NCBI GenBank assembly: GCA_009776385.1
Contig: WRFT01000052.1
Location: 1-9,827 of the forward strand
DNA length: 9,827 nucleotides
Reading direction: 5' to 3'
Origin: Clostridia bacterium
Lineage (GTDB): Bacteria > Bacillota > Clostridia > Christensenellales > Aristaeellaceae
Shown here: in pieces, positions 1 to 6,495 of the stretch
How the letters are laid out: each line of letters starts with the position of its first letter
Position numbering within the stretch: position 1 is the stretch's first letter
Translations under genes and position numbers: made by a program
Notes under the pieces: generated by a model
Database searches by the model: none
Seen by the model: the letters and a program-made list of their open reading frames with translations, nothing else
Told to the model about the DNA's origin: nothing

Positions 1-3000
1 GAGCGTCTCCAGGTCTATTAAGACATCCGTCGTGTGGTTTATTGTTAAGTAACGGTAAAGCCCTTCGCGTTCCGGCTTTTGAAGCGCCGCTGCCAGAAGC
101 GCGGCCGCCGATGTCGCCTCCAGGATATCATCCTGGTCCACGCCCGTGTTGACACGCCAGTACGGCGTCACGGCCTCCAAATTCGGCGCGATCCGGTTGT
201 CATATAGGGTTTCCGCGGCCTGTACCTCTCCCAGGGCGCAATATCCTAACGCGATGTACACCGCGTCCTTGACGGTAAGGGTGTCCTGCAGGGAATAGGC
301 CTCCAAATCCAGCAGCACGGGTTCCTTCAGCATCGCCAGGCCGTAGAGCGCGCCCATTTTGTTGGCGGCATTATCGCCCTCGTACATATCGTAAAGGTAT
401 TTTTTTAGGGTGCCCGCGTTGATTTCATCTAAAACGTACGGCATCAGCTTTAGGGTGGTTTCAAGATCGCTGTCCGCATAGGTCAGTATGGCGAGGCCCC
501 CGTTGTAACGCTGGTATTCCTGTGGATTGAAGGTCTCTTTTCCGTTATACAGGGTTAAATCGGGGAAGTATTGGGCGAGCAGTTGGTTCGCTTCGCGCCT
601 GACCAGCCTTTTTTCCACCCTGTCTGAAGAACCGTACCGCAAGCCGATTAACTGCCGCAAGAACTGTCCGCGGCCTTTGTCGGTAAACGTGATTTGGGTC
701 AGCCCGCCGGTTCCGGTTTCAAACACCGTGTCGGTTGTGACATCGTAATACACGGCGGTATCGGTTTGACGGTAAGTACTGAGCACCTGATAGGGGTGCC
801 TGACCGCGTCGCTTAAGCCGTTGCTGACGGTTGCCTTGACAACCAACGCGCCCGCGCCCTCCGCCGTCATCTCCCACAGCGGGATGTTCACGCGCTCGAA
901 GGCGATGCCGCTCGCGGAATACACCGTATCGGGCGCTTCCTCATTCCAAACCTCAAAGAGAACCGTTTCGCCGCCGGTCAGGCTCGTACCGTAGGCGTTG
1001 ACACCGATGAAGGGTTTGTCGCCTGTCAGGAAAGTATCGTTTAGCGTATAGCTTAAGAACATGGGGTTGGTCACGATAATGTTTTGCGTGCCGCTGCCGG
1101 CATATAGGTCTTGACTGACACCGGAGACCGTCAGCCGCCAAGAGGTGATATTATCCGGCAGTTGAAAGGTATATTCCGCCATGCCCTGAGCGTCTGTACG
1201 CAGAAGGCCGAAGATGGCGGTATCCTTGAATATCTCCCGTATATACGTATCTTCTCCGCCGCCCATTTCATTGCCCATTCCGCTTGCCGGGGCGTCGGTG
1301 GACATAGCCATCTCCGCATCAACTAAATCATCCGCTGTCGCCCTGAGTAAATCCGGCACGAATGTGATATGCGTGCTGACAGAAAACCGAAGCCCGTTGC
1401 TTAAATGACGGTACAGCGAGGCAAGCGTGTTCACCTGATAATCCCTCAGCGCGAACAGCGCCTCATCCACGACGCTGATGTTCACGTTTGCTTCCTTCGC
1501 GTTTCCGTCCTTATCCGCAGCCGCGATGGTAATGACGCACGTGTCGCCCGGTTTATAAGTTTCCTTATCGGTTGCAGCCGTGATGACCAAATCATTATCG
1601 TCGTAGTTATAACCGATATACGCGTTCATATAGTAGTTTCCGGATTGATAGGTATATCCGTTAAAGTAGACTGCGTTGATGGTGACATTGGGAATGCACT
1701 CCCGCGTAAACACATCGGCATACGGGTTCGCGCCCGCGCGGTAGCTGATAATTCCCTGCCGCATCATCACAAACAGGAAGTTCCCGTCCGTTACCGTATC
1801 GGTTCCGCGTTTGAGCGTTAAATTAATCGCGTCCCCGACGGAATAACCCGCCTCCGCTCCGTCCAGGAAATACTCGTTTGAATCGGCGTAATAGTAATAG
1901 TCCGAGTAATCGCGTCCGATATAAGTGTGTTCCGTTATGCTGCGCCCGTTCCCGTCCAGGCAGGTTACATAGGCATAGTAGCTTTCAAAGTCCCTGCCGG
2001 GCACGGTAAAGTCTACCGTCGCCGAGCCGTTCTCATCCGTTTCCAACACGAGCGATTGCAGCTTTTCTTCTCTGCGTTCGTATCTGTAGCGCGGCAGGTT
2101 TTTCTTTTCGATAAAGTCATAGTATTCGCCGATTAATACTTTTTCATAACAAACCCTGTACACCTCGGCTGCCAGGTTTTTCCCGGAAACGGGCGCATCC
2201 AGATAATCCATGTAATCTTCAGCCGTGCCGTCGTTGAGCCTGTCCAGCGTGATGGTATGCACGTCGACCGTCAATGTTGCGTCCTTCCCCTTTCGCGACG
2301 CCTGCGTTTGTACCTCCATATCATTGACAAACGCGCGGACATGAGCGTATTGGGTTGTATTGCCCATTTCGGGCAGCGTCGCCTCGGCCATGAAGGTTAA
2401 ATACTGCTCCCCCTGCGCGTTGGAGGTGGGGATAATTTTTTGAGATACCTTTATTTCTCCATCCAAATTGCTGCGCGCTCGGCCGTTTCCGGAGGTTACT
2501 AAATCATAACTCCAAAGCCGATATGAAATATCCAGATCCGACACCGGCGTTCCCTCAAAGAAGCCGGCCTTTGCGGTAAAGGTGACGGTATCATCCGCGA
2601 AGACCGCCTTCTTATCCGCGTTTACTTCCATTTTGTACGGCGGTTTGACATAATCCTGAACGGCAAAGTAGATGCTGCCCAAGACCGTCTCCCCCTCGGT
2701 AACAGACAGGCAGTAAGAGCCGGTGTCCAGGTTGGGCAGTTGTATTTCACCGGCGTACGCGCTGTTTTGAACGGGTACGACCTGTTGATGCAGAATATCA
2801 CGCGCGCCATATACTCTGTCATAGGCATAGTAATATCCCTGCGTCAGCACGACGGTGACATTGTCCAGCGCCTCTTTCTGCCCGCGGGGCTGCGCGAAAC
2901 CGAAGAAGGAGACGGTATCGTCACGCTTGAACAATGTGCGGTCCAGTTGCAGCACCGTCCAATACGCCTCATTGTCGTAACGGCCGTACCATCCGTATTT

Positions 3001-4311
3001 TCCGTACCAATAGTTTTGTGTGAATAACCATACGCAGGTTCTGCCGTCCGCGGCGGTAATGACAAGCCACTCGCTTTTATCGGCCTCCAGCGCGCGGTCG
3101 ATGACGGCAACGCCGTTTTCGTCGGTATAATAGGTCTTGTCTTTCGGCCCGTCATAGACGACGGCGCCGGCTAATGCGCCTCCCGATATAATATCATTGG
3201 CCCAGACAAGCGTTTGATTGTCAGCCGAGATAACCTGCACCGGTATATTGCTTATTTGTACAACCATCTGATCGCGGAACTTTTCCGTTGCGGCTTCTAT
3301 CAGGTAAAACCCCGGCGAAAGGGTATCCGGCAGTGTCAGGACACCCCGTTCATCATAACCATCCTTAGCCGAGAAAGACAGTATTTCCGCCATGTCCTGC
3401 GTATCTGCAAGATAGTCCTCCCGGGCATACCGCGACCAGGTGGGCGCTCCGGTCATACTGCGCACGGCTTCCACGGCCTGTTCGGTATCCGTGAAACGGT
3501 ACACGCTGACAACGGGGTTGGGCATGACCCTGAGGAAAGGTAATATCGAGCTTTGAACGGTATCGATTCTAAACCCCAAAACGGGCGGCTCTATTGTCGG
3601 CAGCTCCGTATACCTTTCAAAGAAACGGAAGGTCCGGCCCCGCTCGGGCCATTCGTATCCCGGCGCGGGTTCCGTTTCAAAGGAAAACACATAATCCTCG
3701 TTTAGGGTTTCGCCCGTATCCAAAAGCTTCACACCGGCTTTTAAAGTGACGGTGTACAAGGTTTGATAAGCCAGTTTTCCCGGCACAAAAACGGCCGTGT
3801 TCTTATGGGTTTCAAACCGGCCGTTCACATGAGGCGCAATTGAAAAATGCTCGGCGATATCCGAAAAGCCTTCACCAGAAAACGTGATTTCAATCCCGCA
3901 GTTCACGGGCACGTTTGTGGCATACTCTCCCGGAAAGCCGGAGACGACCTGAAACCTCACGGCTGTTTGAAACGCCCATGTGATATCGGTTTTACCGAAG
4001 CGTTTCAATCTGAACAGATAAAGCGTGTTATGGGATAACGCAGCGGAGGGGGTTACCGTAAATTGGCAGTCACCCGTTTGCGTTATTTTCGGGGCAGGCT
4101 GCCCGTCCAGAGACAGTGCGGCGGTTAACTCACCCGGAGACATAGCATCCGGGGTAGTCAGGACAAATGTACTGCTGACGGCAACACCCGTCCTGCCATA
4201 CAGCGTCGGCACCAGGGTAAACCCATCCTTGACGGCCTCGGCCGCCGCGGGAAAAGAAAACGAGCAGAGCACCATGATCATTGTTAACAGCGCTGCGAGT
4301 ACTTTTTTCAT
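1..4311 (-). CDS. Secreted alpha-2-macroglobulin family protein, thioester-less, C-terminus beyond window
   Basis: The frame stays open for 1,437 codons to the left edge, so the C-terminus is missing. The start is ATG at 4309-4311, with AAAGG about 13 nt upstream. Residues 1-26 form a Sec signal peptide (MKK, hydrophobic core, cleavage likely after AEA at 24-26). Cys16 is not in a lipobox, so the protein is probably secreted rather than a lipoprotein. Residues about 122-213 resemble a bacterial Ig-like (Big_5/SbsA-type) domain. Beta-rich macroglobulin-type repeats follow to about residue 950. The A2M hallmark VDEALFAL is at 948-955 and PDNITSWRLT at 1052-1061. Between them, residues 998-1020 are a Met/Gly/Ser-rich linker in the bait-region position. 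The alpha-helical thioester domain begins near 1218, but the CxEQ site reads S1228-S-D-R1231. Family knowledge: A2Ms trap proteases, and thioester-less bacterial forms exist. A trapping or cell-surface role here is inferred. No pbpC partner gene is visible. Confidence 0.88.
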   Translation of the reverse strand, partial: MKKVLAALLTMIMVLCSFSFPAAAEAVKDGFTLVPTLYGRTGVAVSSTFVLTTPDAMSPGELTAALSLDGQPAPKITQTGDCQFTVTPSAALSHNTLYLFRLKRFGKTDITWAFQTAVRFQVVSGFPGEYATNVPVNCGIEITFSGEGFSDIAEHFSIAPHVNGRFETHKNTAVFVPGKLAYQTLYTVTLKAGVKLLDTGETLNEDYVFSFETEPAPGYEWPERGRTFRFFERYTELPTIEPPVLGFRIDTVQSSILPFLRVMPNPVVSVYRFTDTEQAVEAVRSMTGAPTWSRYAREDYLADTQDMAEILSFSAKDGYDERGVLTLPDTLSPGFYLIEAATEKFRDQMVVQISNIPVQVISADNQTLVWANDIISGGALAGAVVYDGPKDKTYYTDENGVAVIDRALEADKSEWLVITAADGRTCVWLFTQNYWYGKYGWYGRYDNEAYWTVLQLDRTLFKRDDTVSFFGFAQPRGQKEALDNVTVVLTQGYYYAYDRVYGARDILHQQVVPVQNSAYAGEIQLPNLDTGSYCLSVTEGETVLGSIYFAVQDYVKPPYKMEVNADKKAVFADDTVTFTAKAGFFEGTPVSDLDISYRLWSYDLVTSGNGRARSNLDGEIKVSQKIIPTSNAQGEQYLTFMAEATLPEMGNTTQYAHVRAFVNDMEVQTQASRKGKDATLTVDVHTITLDRLNDGTAEDYMDYLDAPVSGKNLAAEVYRVCYEKVLIGEYYDFIEKKNLPRYRYERREEKLQSLVLETDENGSATVDFTVPGRDFESYYAYVTCLDGNGRSITEHTYIGRDYSDYYYYADSNEYFLDGAEAGYSVGDAINLTLKRGTDTVTDGNFLFVMMRQGIISYRAGANPYADVFTRECIPNVTINAVYFNGYTYQSGNYYMNAYIGYNYDDNDLVITAATDKETYKPGDTCVITIAAADKDGNAKEANVNISVVDEALFALRDYQVNTLASLYRHLSNGLRFSVSTHITFVPDLLRATADDLVDAEMAMSTDAPASGMGNEMGGGEDTYIREIFKDTAIFGLLRTDAQGMAEYTFQLPDNITSWRLTVSGVSQDLYAGSGTQNIIVTNPMFLSYTLNDTFLTGDKPFIGVNAYGTSLTGGETVLFEVWNEEAPDTVYSASGIAFERVNIPLWEMTAEGAGALVVKATVSNGLSDAVRHPYQVLSTYRQTDTAVYYDVTTDTVFETGTGGLTQITFTDKGRGQFLRQLIGLRYGSSDRVEKRLVRREANQLLAQYFPDLTLYNGKETFNPQEYQRYNGGLAILTYADSDLETTLKLMPYVLDEINAGTLKKYLYDMYEGDNAANKMGALYGLAMLKEPVLLDLEAYSLQDTLTVKDAVYIALGYCALGEVQAAETLYDNRIAPNLEAVTPYWRVNTGVDQDDILEATSAAALLAAALQKPEREGLYRYLTINHTTDVLIDLETL

Positions 4312-4333
4312 AAATCATCCGGCCTTTCACGGT

Positions 4334-4363
4334 AAGATACTTATATGACTTTAAATCTCTCAA
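4334..4363 (-). promoter_or_regulatory. Weak candidate promoter for the A2M gene
   Basis: On the minus strand TTGAGA (4358-4363) is followed after 18 bp by TATCTT (4334-4339). It lies 22 bp upstream of the A2M start codon. Each hexamer deviates from the sigma-A consensus, but the region is AT-rich and nothing better was found between the gene and the divergent promoter. Confidence 0.3.
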
Positions 4364-4388
4364 TTTGTTCCATCGTTTTCTTTTTCTA

Positions 4389-4417
4389 TTGAAACGAGCC
4401 CGGCGCCGTTGTATAAT
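4389..4417 (+). promoter_or_regulatory. Sigma-A promoter for leader RNA and ABC exporter operon
   Basis: TTGAAA (4389-4394) and TATAAT (4412-4417) are separated by exactly 17 bp. This is one mismatch from the full sigma-A consensus. Transcription should start near 4423-4425, at the left edge of a perfect palindrome. The promoter faces right and is the only strong one in the divergent region. It lies 300 bp upstream of the ATPase gene, leaving room for a leader RNA of about 270 nt. Confidence 0.8.
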
Positions 4418-4423
4418 CGGAAA

Positions 4424-4439
4424 GGTTCCGTACGGAACC
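4424..4439. promoter_or_regulatory. 16-bp perfect palindrome at the predicted transcription start
   Basis: GGTTCCGTACGGAACC is a perfect inverted repeat beginning 7 bp after the -10 hexamer. As DNA it is placed where a dimeric repressor would block initiation. As RNA it would fold into a 5'-end hairpin (6-bp stem, GTAC loop) that could protect the transcript. The sequence alone does not separate the two readings. Confidence 0.6.
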
Positions 4440-4470
4440 GCGAATGATGGTTATGAAGGGAGATGACTTG

Positions 4471-4500
4471 ATGTCCGCTGGAGAGGTGTCTGCGGCATAG
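4471..4500 (+). CDS. Possible 9-residue leader peptide (MSAGEVSAA)
   Basis: ATG at 4471 opens nine codons ending in TAG at 4498-4500. GAAGGGAG (4455-4462) lies 8 nt upstream, as strong a ribosome binding site as those of the real genes in the window. The ORF sits early in the leader, overlaps one of its hairpins, and is followed by a terminator 136 nt downstream, as in translation-coupled attenuators. The peptide has no run of one regulatory amino acid, so a classical amino-acid attenuator is not supported. It could also be chance. Confidence 0.35.
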   Translation: MSAGEVSAA

Positions 4501-4635
4501 AATAGCATATCAACGGCACGTCACGCGGGTCACCGGTTGTACTTTTACAAGCGTTATGTGCCGGAGAAACCAAACCCTTATGTGAATACTGCTGTTGCGG
4601 GATACGGCCGGGGCCGTTCCTGTTTGCGTCTTTAT

Positions 4636-4693
4636 CGCCGCGAAACGGCAGCTTCGGTTGAGGCTGTTGGTTCCGCGGCGTTTTTATGTTTTT
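4636..4693 (+). terminator. Strong intrinsic terminator directly upstream of the ABC operon
   Basis: A long imperfect stem spans 4636-4680. The outer arm CGCCGCGAA (4636-4644) pairs with TTCCGCGGCG (4671-4680) with one bulged C. The inner arm CGGCAGCTTC (4646-4655) pairs with GAGGCTGTTG (4660-4669) around a GGTT loop, including some G-U pairs. The T-run TTTTTATGTTTTT (4681-4693) follows at once. It ends 24 nt before the ATPase start codon and precedes that gene's ribosome binding site. Transcripts from the upstream promoter must therefore read through it to express the exporter. Confidence 0.82.
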
Positions 4694-4701
4694 AAACGGA
4701 A

Positions 4702-4709
4702 AGAAGGGA
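4702..4709 (+). promoter_or_regulatory. Ribosome binding site that fixes the ATPase start
   Basis: AGAAGGGA lies 8 nt before ATG 4718. It supports that start over the in-frame ATG at 4595, which would put 41 unrelated residues, translated through the terminator hairpin, ahead of the conserved ABC fold. Confidence 0.8.
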
Positions 4710-4717
4710 ATAACACC

Positions 4718-5701
4718 ATGAGCCTTATTAAAACACGCAACCTAACCAAGACATTCAGGCGCTTTGAAAAGGCGCCCGGGCTTGCCGGAAGCGTCAAATC
4801 GCTTTTCAAACGCGTCTATACGGAAAAAACCGCCGTCGACGGCTTTGATTTGACGGCAGAGGAAGGCGAGTTCATCGGGCTGATAGGCCCCAACGGCGCC
4901 GGCAAGACCACATTGATTAAGATGCTGACCGGCATTATCGCCCCCACCTCGGGCGAGGTGAACGTGCTGGGGTATTATCCCAACAAGCTGGAAAACGCCT
5001 TTAAAAAGCAATACGCGGTGGTGATGGGGCAAAAAAGCCAGCTCATATTCGATTTGACCTGCGCCGACACGTTTTTGCTGTACAAGGAGATGTATGAGAT
5101 TCCAAATGACGTATATAAACGGAATTTGGAATTATTCGTAGATTTATTTGACGCGCGCGGGTATCTAAACACGCAGGCACGCACGCTATCGCTGGGCGAG
5201 CGTATGAAAATGGAGTTGGTCACGGCGCTGCTGCATAACCCAAGGGTGCTGTTTTTAGACGAACCCACCATTGGCCTGGACGCGCCCGCACAAAGGCATA
5301 TCCGCGCGTTTCTAAAGGAAATGAACCTTCGTCACGGAACAACCATTCTGCTGACATCACACAATATGGAGGACGTGCGCAGTTTATGCCCGCGCAGCGT
5401 TTTGGTGGGCAGCGGAAAAAAAGTGTATGACGGCCCGACGGATAAGCTGTTTGACGCGTATCAAACCAGTAAGAAAGTCACCGCGCAGTTCGAGGACGCA
5501 ACGGACTTCCGCTTGCCGGAAAATTGCCCGGTACTAGAACAAAACGCGCATAAAACCGTCTTTACCGTACCCAAGGCGTTATGCGGAGCGGTCTTGCACC
5601 AAATTATGCGGGATTACCCGCAATGCGACCTTTTTGTGGAGGAAGAAGACATAGGTGTCATCGTCGAACGCATTTACGCCGGACGGGAGGCGAACCCATG
5701 A
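4718..5701 (+). CDS. ABC-2 type exporter ATP-binding protein (COG4586-like)
   Basis: This 327-residue cytoplasmic nucleotide-binding subunit should power the two permeases encoded directly after it. All ABC motifs are intact: Walker A GPNGAGKTT at 57-65, Q-loop Gln105 in MGQKSQL, signature LSLGE at 157-161, Walker B VLFLDEP at 177-183, D-loop GLDA at 186-189 and H-loop His215. There is an insertion of about 20 residues between the first beta strand and Walker A (residues 14-36, rich in Lys/Arg/Phe). It is typical of the COG4586 subgroup, as is the C-terminal extension past residue 230. The gene ends in an ATGA overlap with the first permease. Family knowledge: a DUF990-type system of this sort has been linked to viologen export in Synechocystis. 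The substrate here is unknown. Expression probably depends on readthrough of the terminator at 4636-4693. Confidence 0.92.
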   Translation: MSLIKTRNLTKTFRRFEKAPGLAGSVKSLFKRVYTEKTAVDGFDLTAEEGEFIGLIGPNGAGKTTLIKMLTGIIAPTSGEVNVLGYYPNKLENAFKKQYAVVMGQKSQLIFDLTCADTFLLYKEMYEIPNDVYKRNLELFVDLFDARGYLNTQARTLSLGERMKMELVTALLHNPRVLFLDEPTIGLDAPAQRHIRAFLKEMNLRHGTTILLTSHNMEDVRSLCPRSVLVGSGKKVYDGPTDKLFDAYQTSKKVTAQFEDATDFRLPENCPVLEQNAHKTVFTVPKALCGAVLHQIMRDYPQCDLFVEEEDIGVIVERIYAGREANP

Positions 5702-6495
5702 AAAAGTACGCCGAGGTCTTTCGCGTCAGTTTTAAGATGCAAATCGTCTGGCGTTTTGACGTGGTCATGACAATGGCCGCCGCCGCGGCCAGGGCCATAG
5801 CCGGATGGATTGTGTGGCGGGTAATCTTCCTTGGTAAGGAAAGCGTGGGAGGATTTACACAGGACGCGATGCTTACGTATTACCTTATCAGTTCCATTCT
5901 GCGCTCCATAGATTTTTCGCACCATATCAGCGGTGAAGTGTCTTATTTAATACGATCCGGCCGTTTCTCCGGGCATATGGTAACGCCCGTCAACCCATTA
6001 GGCTTCTTTAGCTTTATGTCGGCGGGCATGTCGGCGTTCCACCTTCTGTTCAGCGTCACGGCGGCGGCCTTATGCGCCTTTGCGATGGGTATCAACCTTT
6101 CCTTTACCCGCGATATCGCGCGTATATTGCCGGCGGCTGTCATGATTCCGCTGGGGCTTACCTTTACCGCCTCGTTTCAATACCTCATCGGCGTGGCGAC
6201 CTTCAAGTTTCTGGAAATCGGCTTCTTTATGTATGTACAATGGAGCATCATCGCCTTTGTGACGGGCTCCATGGTCCCCCTGTCGCTGCTGCCGTCCGCG
6301 GTGCTGGCCGTGCTTCGTTTTATCCCCTTCACGCATGTTATTTACACGCCCGCCATGCTGCTGACCGGGCAGGCAAGCGCGCGGGAGGGATTGTTCGGCC
6401 TGGCCGTCCTGGCGGCGTGGACCTTGATGATGATGCCGGCGGCGCATTATACCTATAACCGGTTAAGAAAAAAGTATGACGGGGTGGGCATATGA
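5698..6495 (+). CDS. ABC-2 type permease, first subunit (ABC2_membrane_6/DUF990 family, COG4587-like)
   Basis: This 265-residue integral membrane protein starts at ATG 5698, inside the ATPase stop (ATGA). GGGAGG lies 8 nt upstream. A longer in-frame start at 5581 is rejected because it lies inside the ATPase gene and adds a non-hydrophobic, Arg/His-rich stretch. Hydrophobic segments near 24-45, 55-70, 105-130, 140-168, 172-210 and 232-250 fit the six-helix ABC-2 design. The family's cytoplasmic loop is seen as IRSGRFSGHMVTPVNPL (85-101), and the segment SMVPLSLLP (191-199) followed by FIPF and YTP is also typical of the family. It should pair with the second permease to form a heterodimeric export channel. 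Which of the two matches COG4587 and which COG3694 is inferred from gene order. Confidence 0.88.
   Translation: MKKYAEVFRVSFKMQIVWRFDVVMTMAAAAARAIAGWIVWRVIFLGKESVGGFTQDAMLTYYLISSILRSIDFSHHISGEVSYLIRSGRFSGHMVTPVNPLGFFSFMSAGMSAFHLLFSVTAAALCAFAMGINLSFTRDIARILPAAVMIPLGLTFTASFQYLIGVATFKFLEIGFFMYVQWSIIAFVTGSMVPLSLLPSAVLAVLRFIPFTHVIYTPAMLLTGQASAREGLFGLAVLAAWTLMMMPAAHYTYNRLRKKYDGVGI

Larger units (their letters stand above)
4424..4693 (+). ncRNA. Structured leader RNA ending in an intrinsic terminator (putative attenuator or riboswitch)
   Basis: This is the predicted transcript between the sigma-A promoter and the ABC operon. Elements I can fold by eye are: the 5' hairpin at 4424-4439; TGTCCGC/GCGGCA (4472-4478 with 4492-4497), overlapping a small leader ORF; a 12-position stem, 4515-4526 with 4551-4562 (GGCACGTCACGC against GCGTTATGTGCC, one G-U and one mismatch), enclosing hairpin 4537-4550; a hairpin at 4600-4620; and the terminator at 4636-4693. 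GCTGTTG occurs at 4591-4597 and again in the terminator's 3' arm at 4663-4669. The upstream copy could therefore pair with CGGCAGC (4646-4652) as an antiterminator. I checked by eye for T-box, cobalamin, lysine, glycine, SAM, guanidine-I and TPP signatures and did not find a convincing match. A simple small RNA gene is the alternative. Confidence 0.5.

Noticed and set aside
1405..1821. A 138-codon plus-strand open frame.
   Set aside because: It is antisense to the A2M gene across the conserved VDEALFAL region. Its content is explained as a shadow of that gene.
4130..4363. A minus-strand open frame overlapping the A2M start, with an ATG at 4318.
   Set aside because: It is the out-of-frame reading of the A2M signal peptide region. 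The A2M frame gives a proper signal peptide and stays open for 1,437 codons.
4600..4620. GGATACGGCCGGGGCCGTTCC hairpin, considered as a second terminator.
   Set aside because: The stem is stable, but the following TGTTTGCGTCTTTAT is too weak as a U-tract. It is kept only as a leader hairpin.
4668..4680. TGGTTCCGCGG resembles the T-box consensus TGGNACCGCGG (one mismatch).
   Set aside because: It lies in the 3' arm of the terminator directly before the T-run. In real T-box leaders this motif lies upstream, in the 5' arm. No stem I specifier region or AGTA bulge was recognised.
4595..4717. In-frame N-terminal extension of the ATPase gene starting at ATG 4595.
   Set aside because: It runs through the terminator hairpin, has no good ribosome binding site, and its sequence is not ABC-like. 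ATG 4718 has AGAAGGGA at 8 nt.
5581..5697. In-frame N-terminal extension of the first permease from ATG 5581.
   Set aside because: It overlaps the ATPase C-terminus in another frame and gives an Arg/His-rich non-membrane stretch. ATG 5698 has GGGAGG upstream and a standard ATGA overlap.
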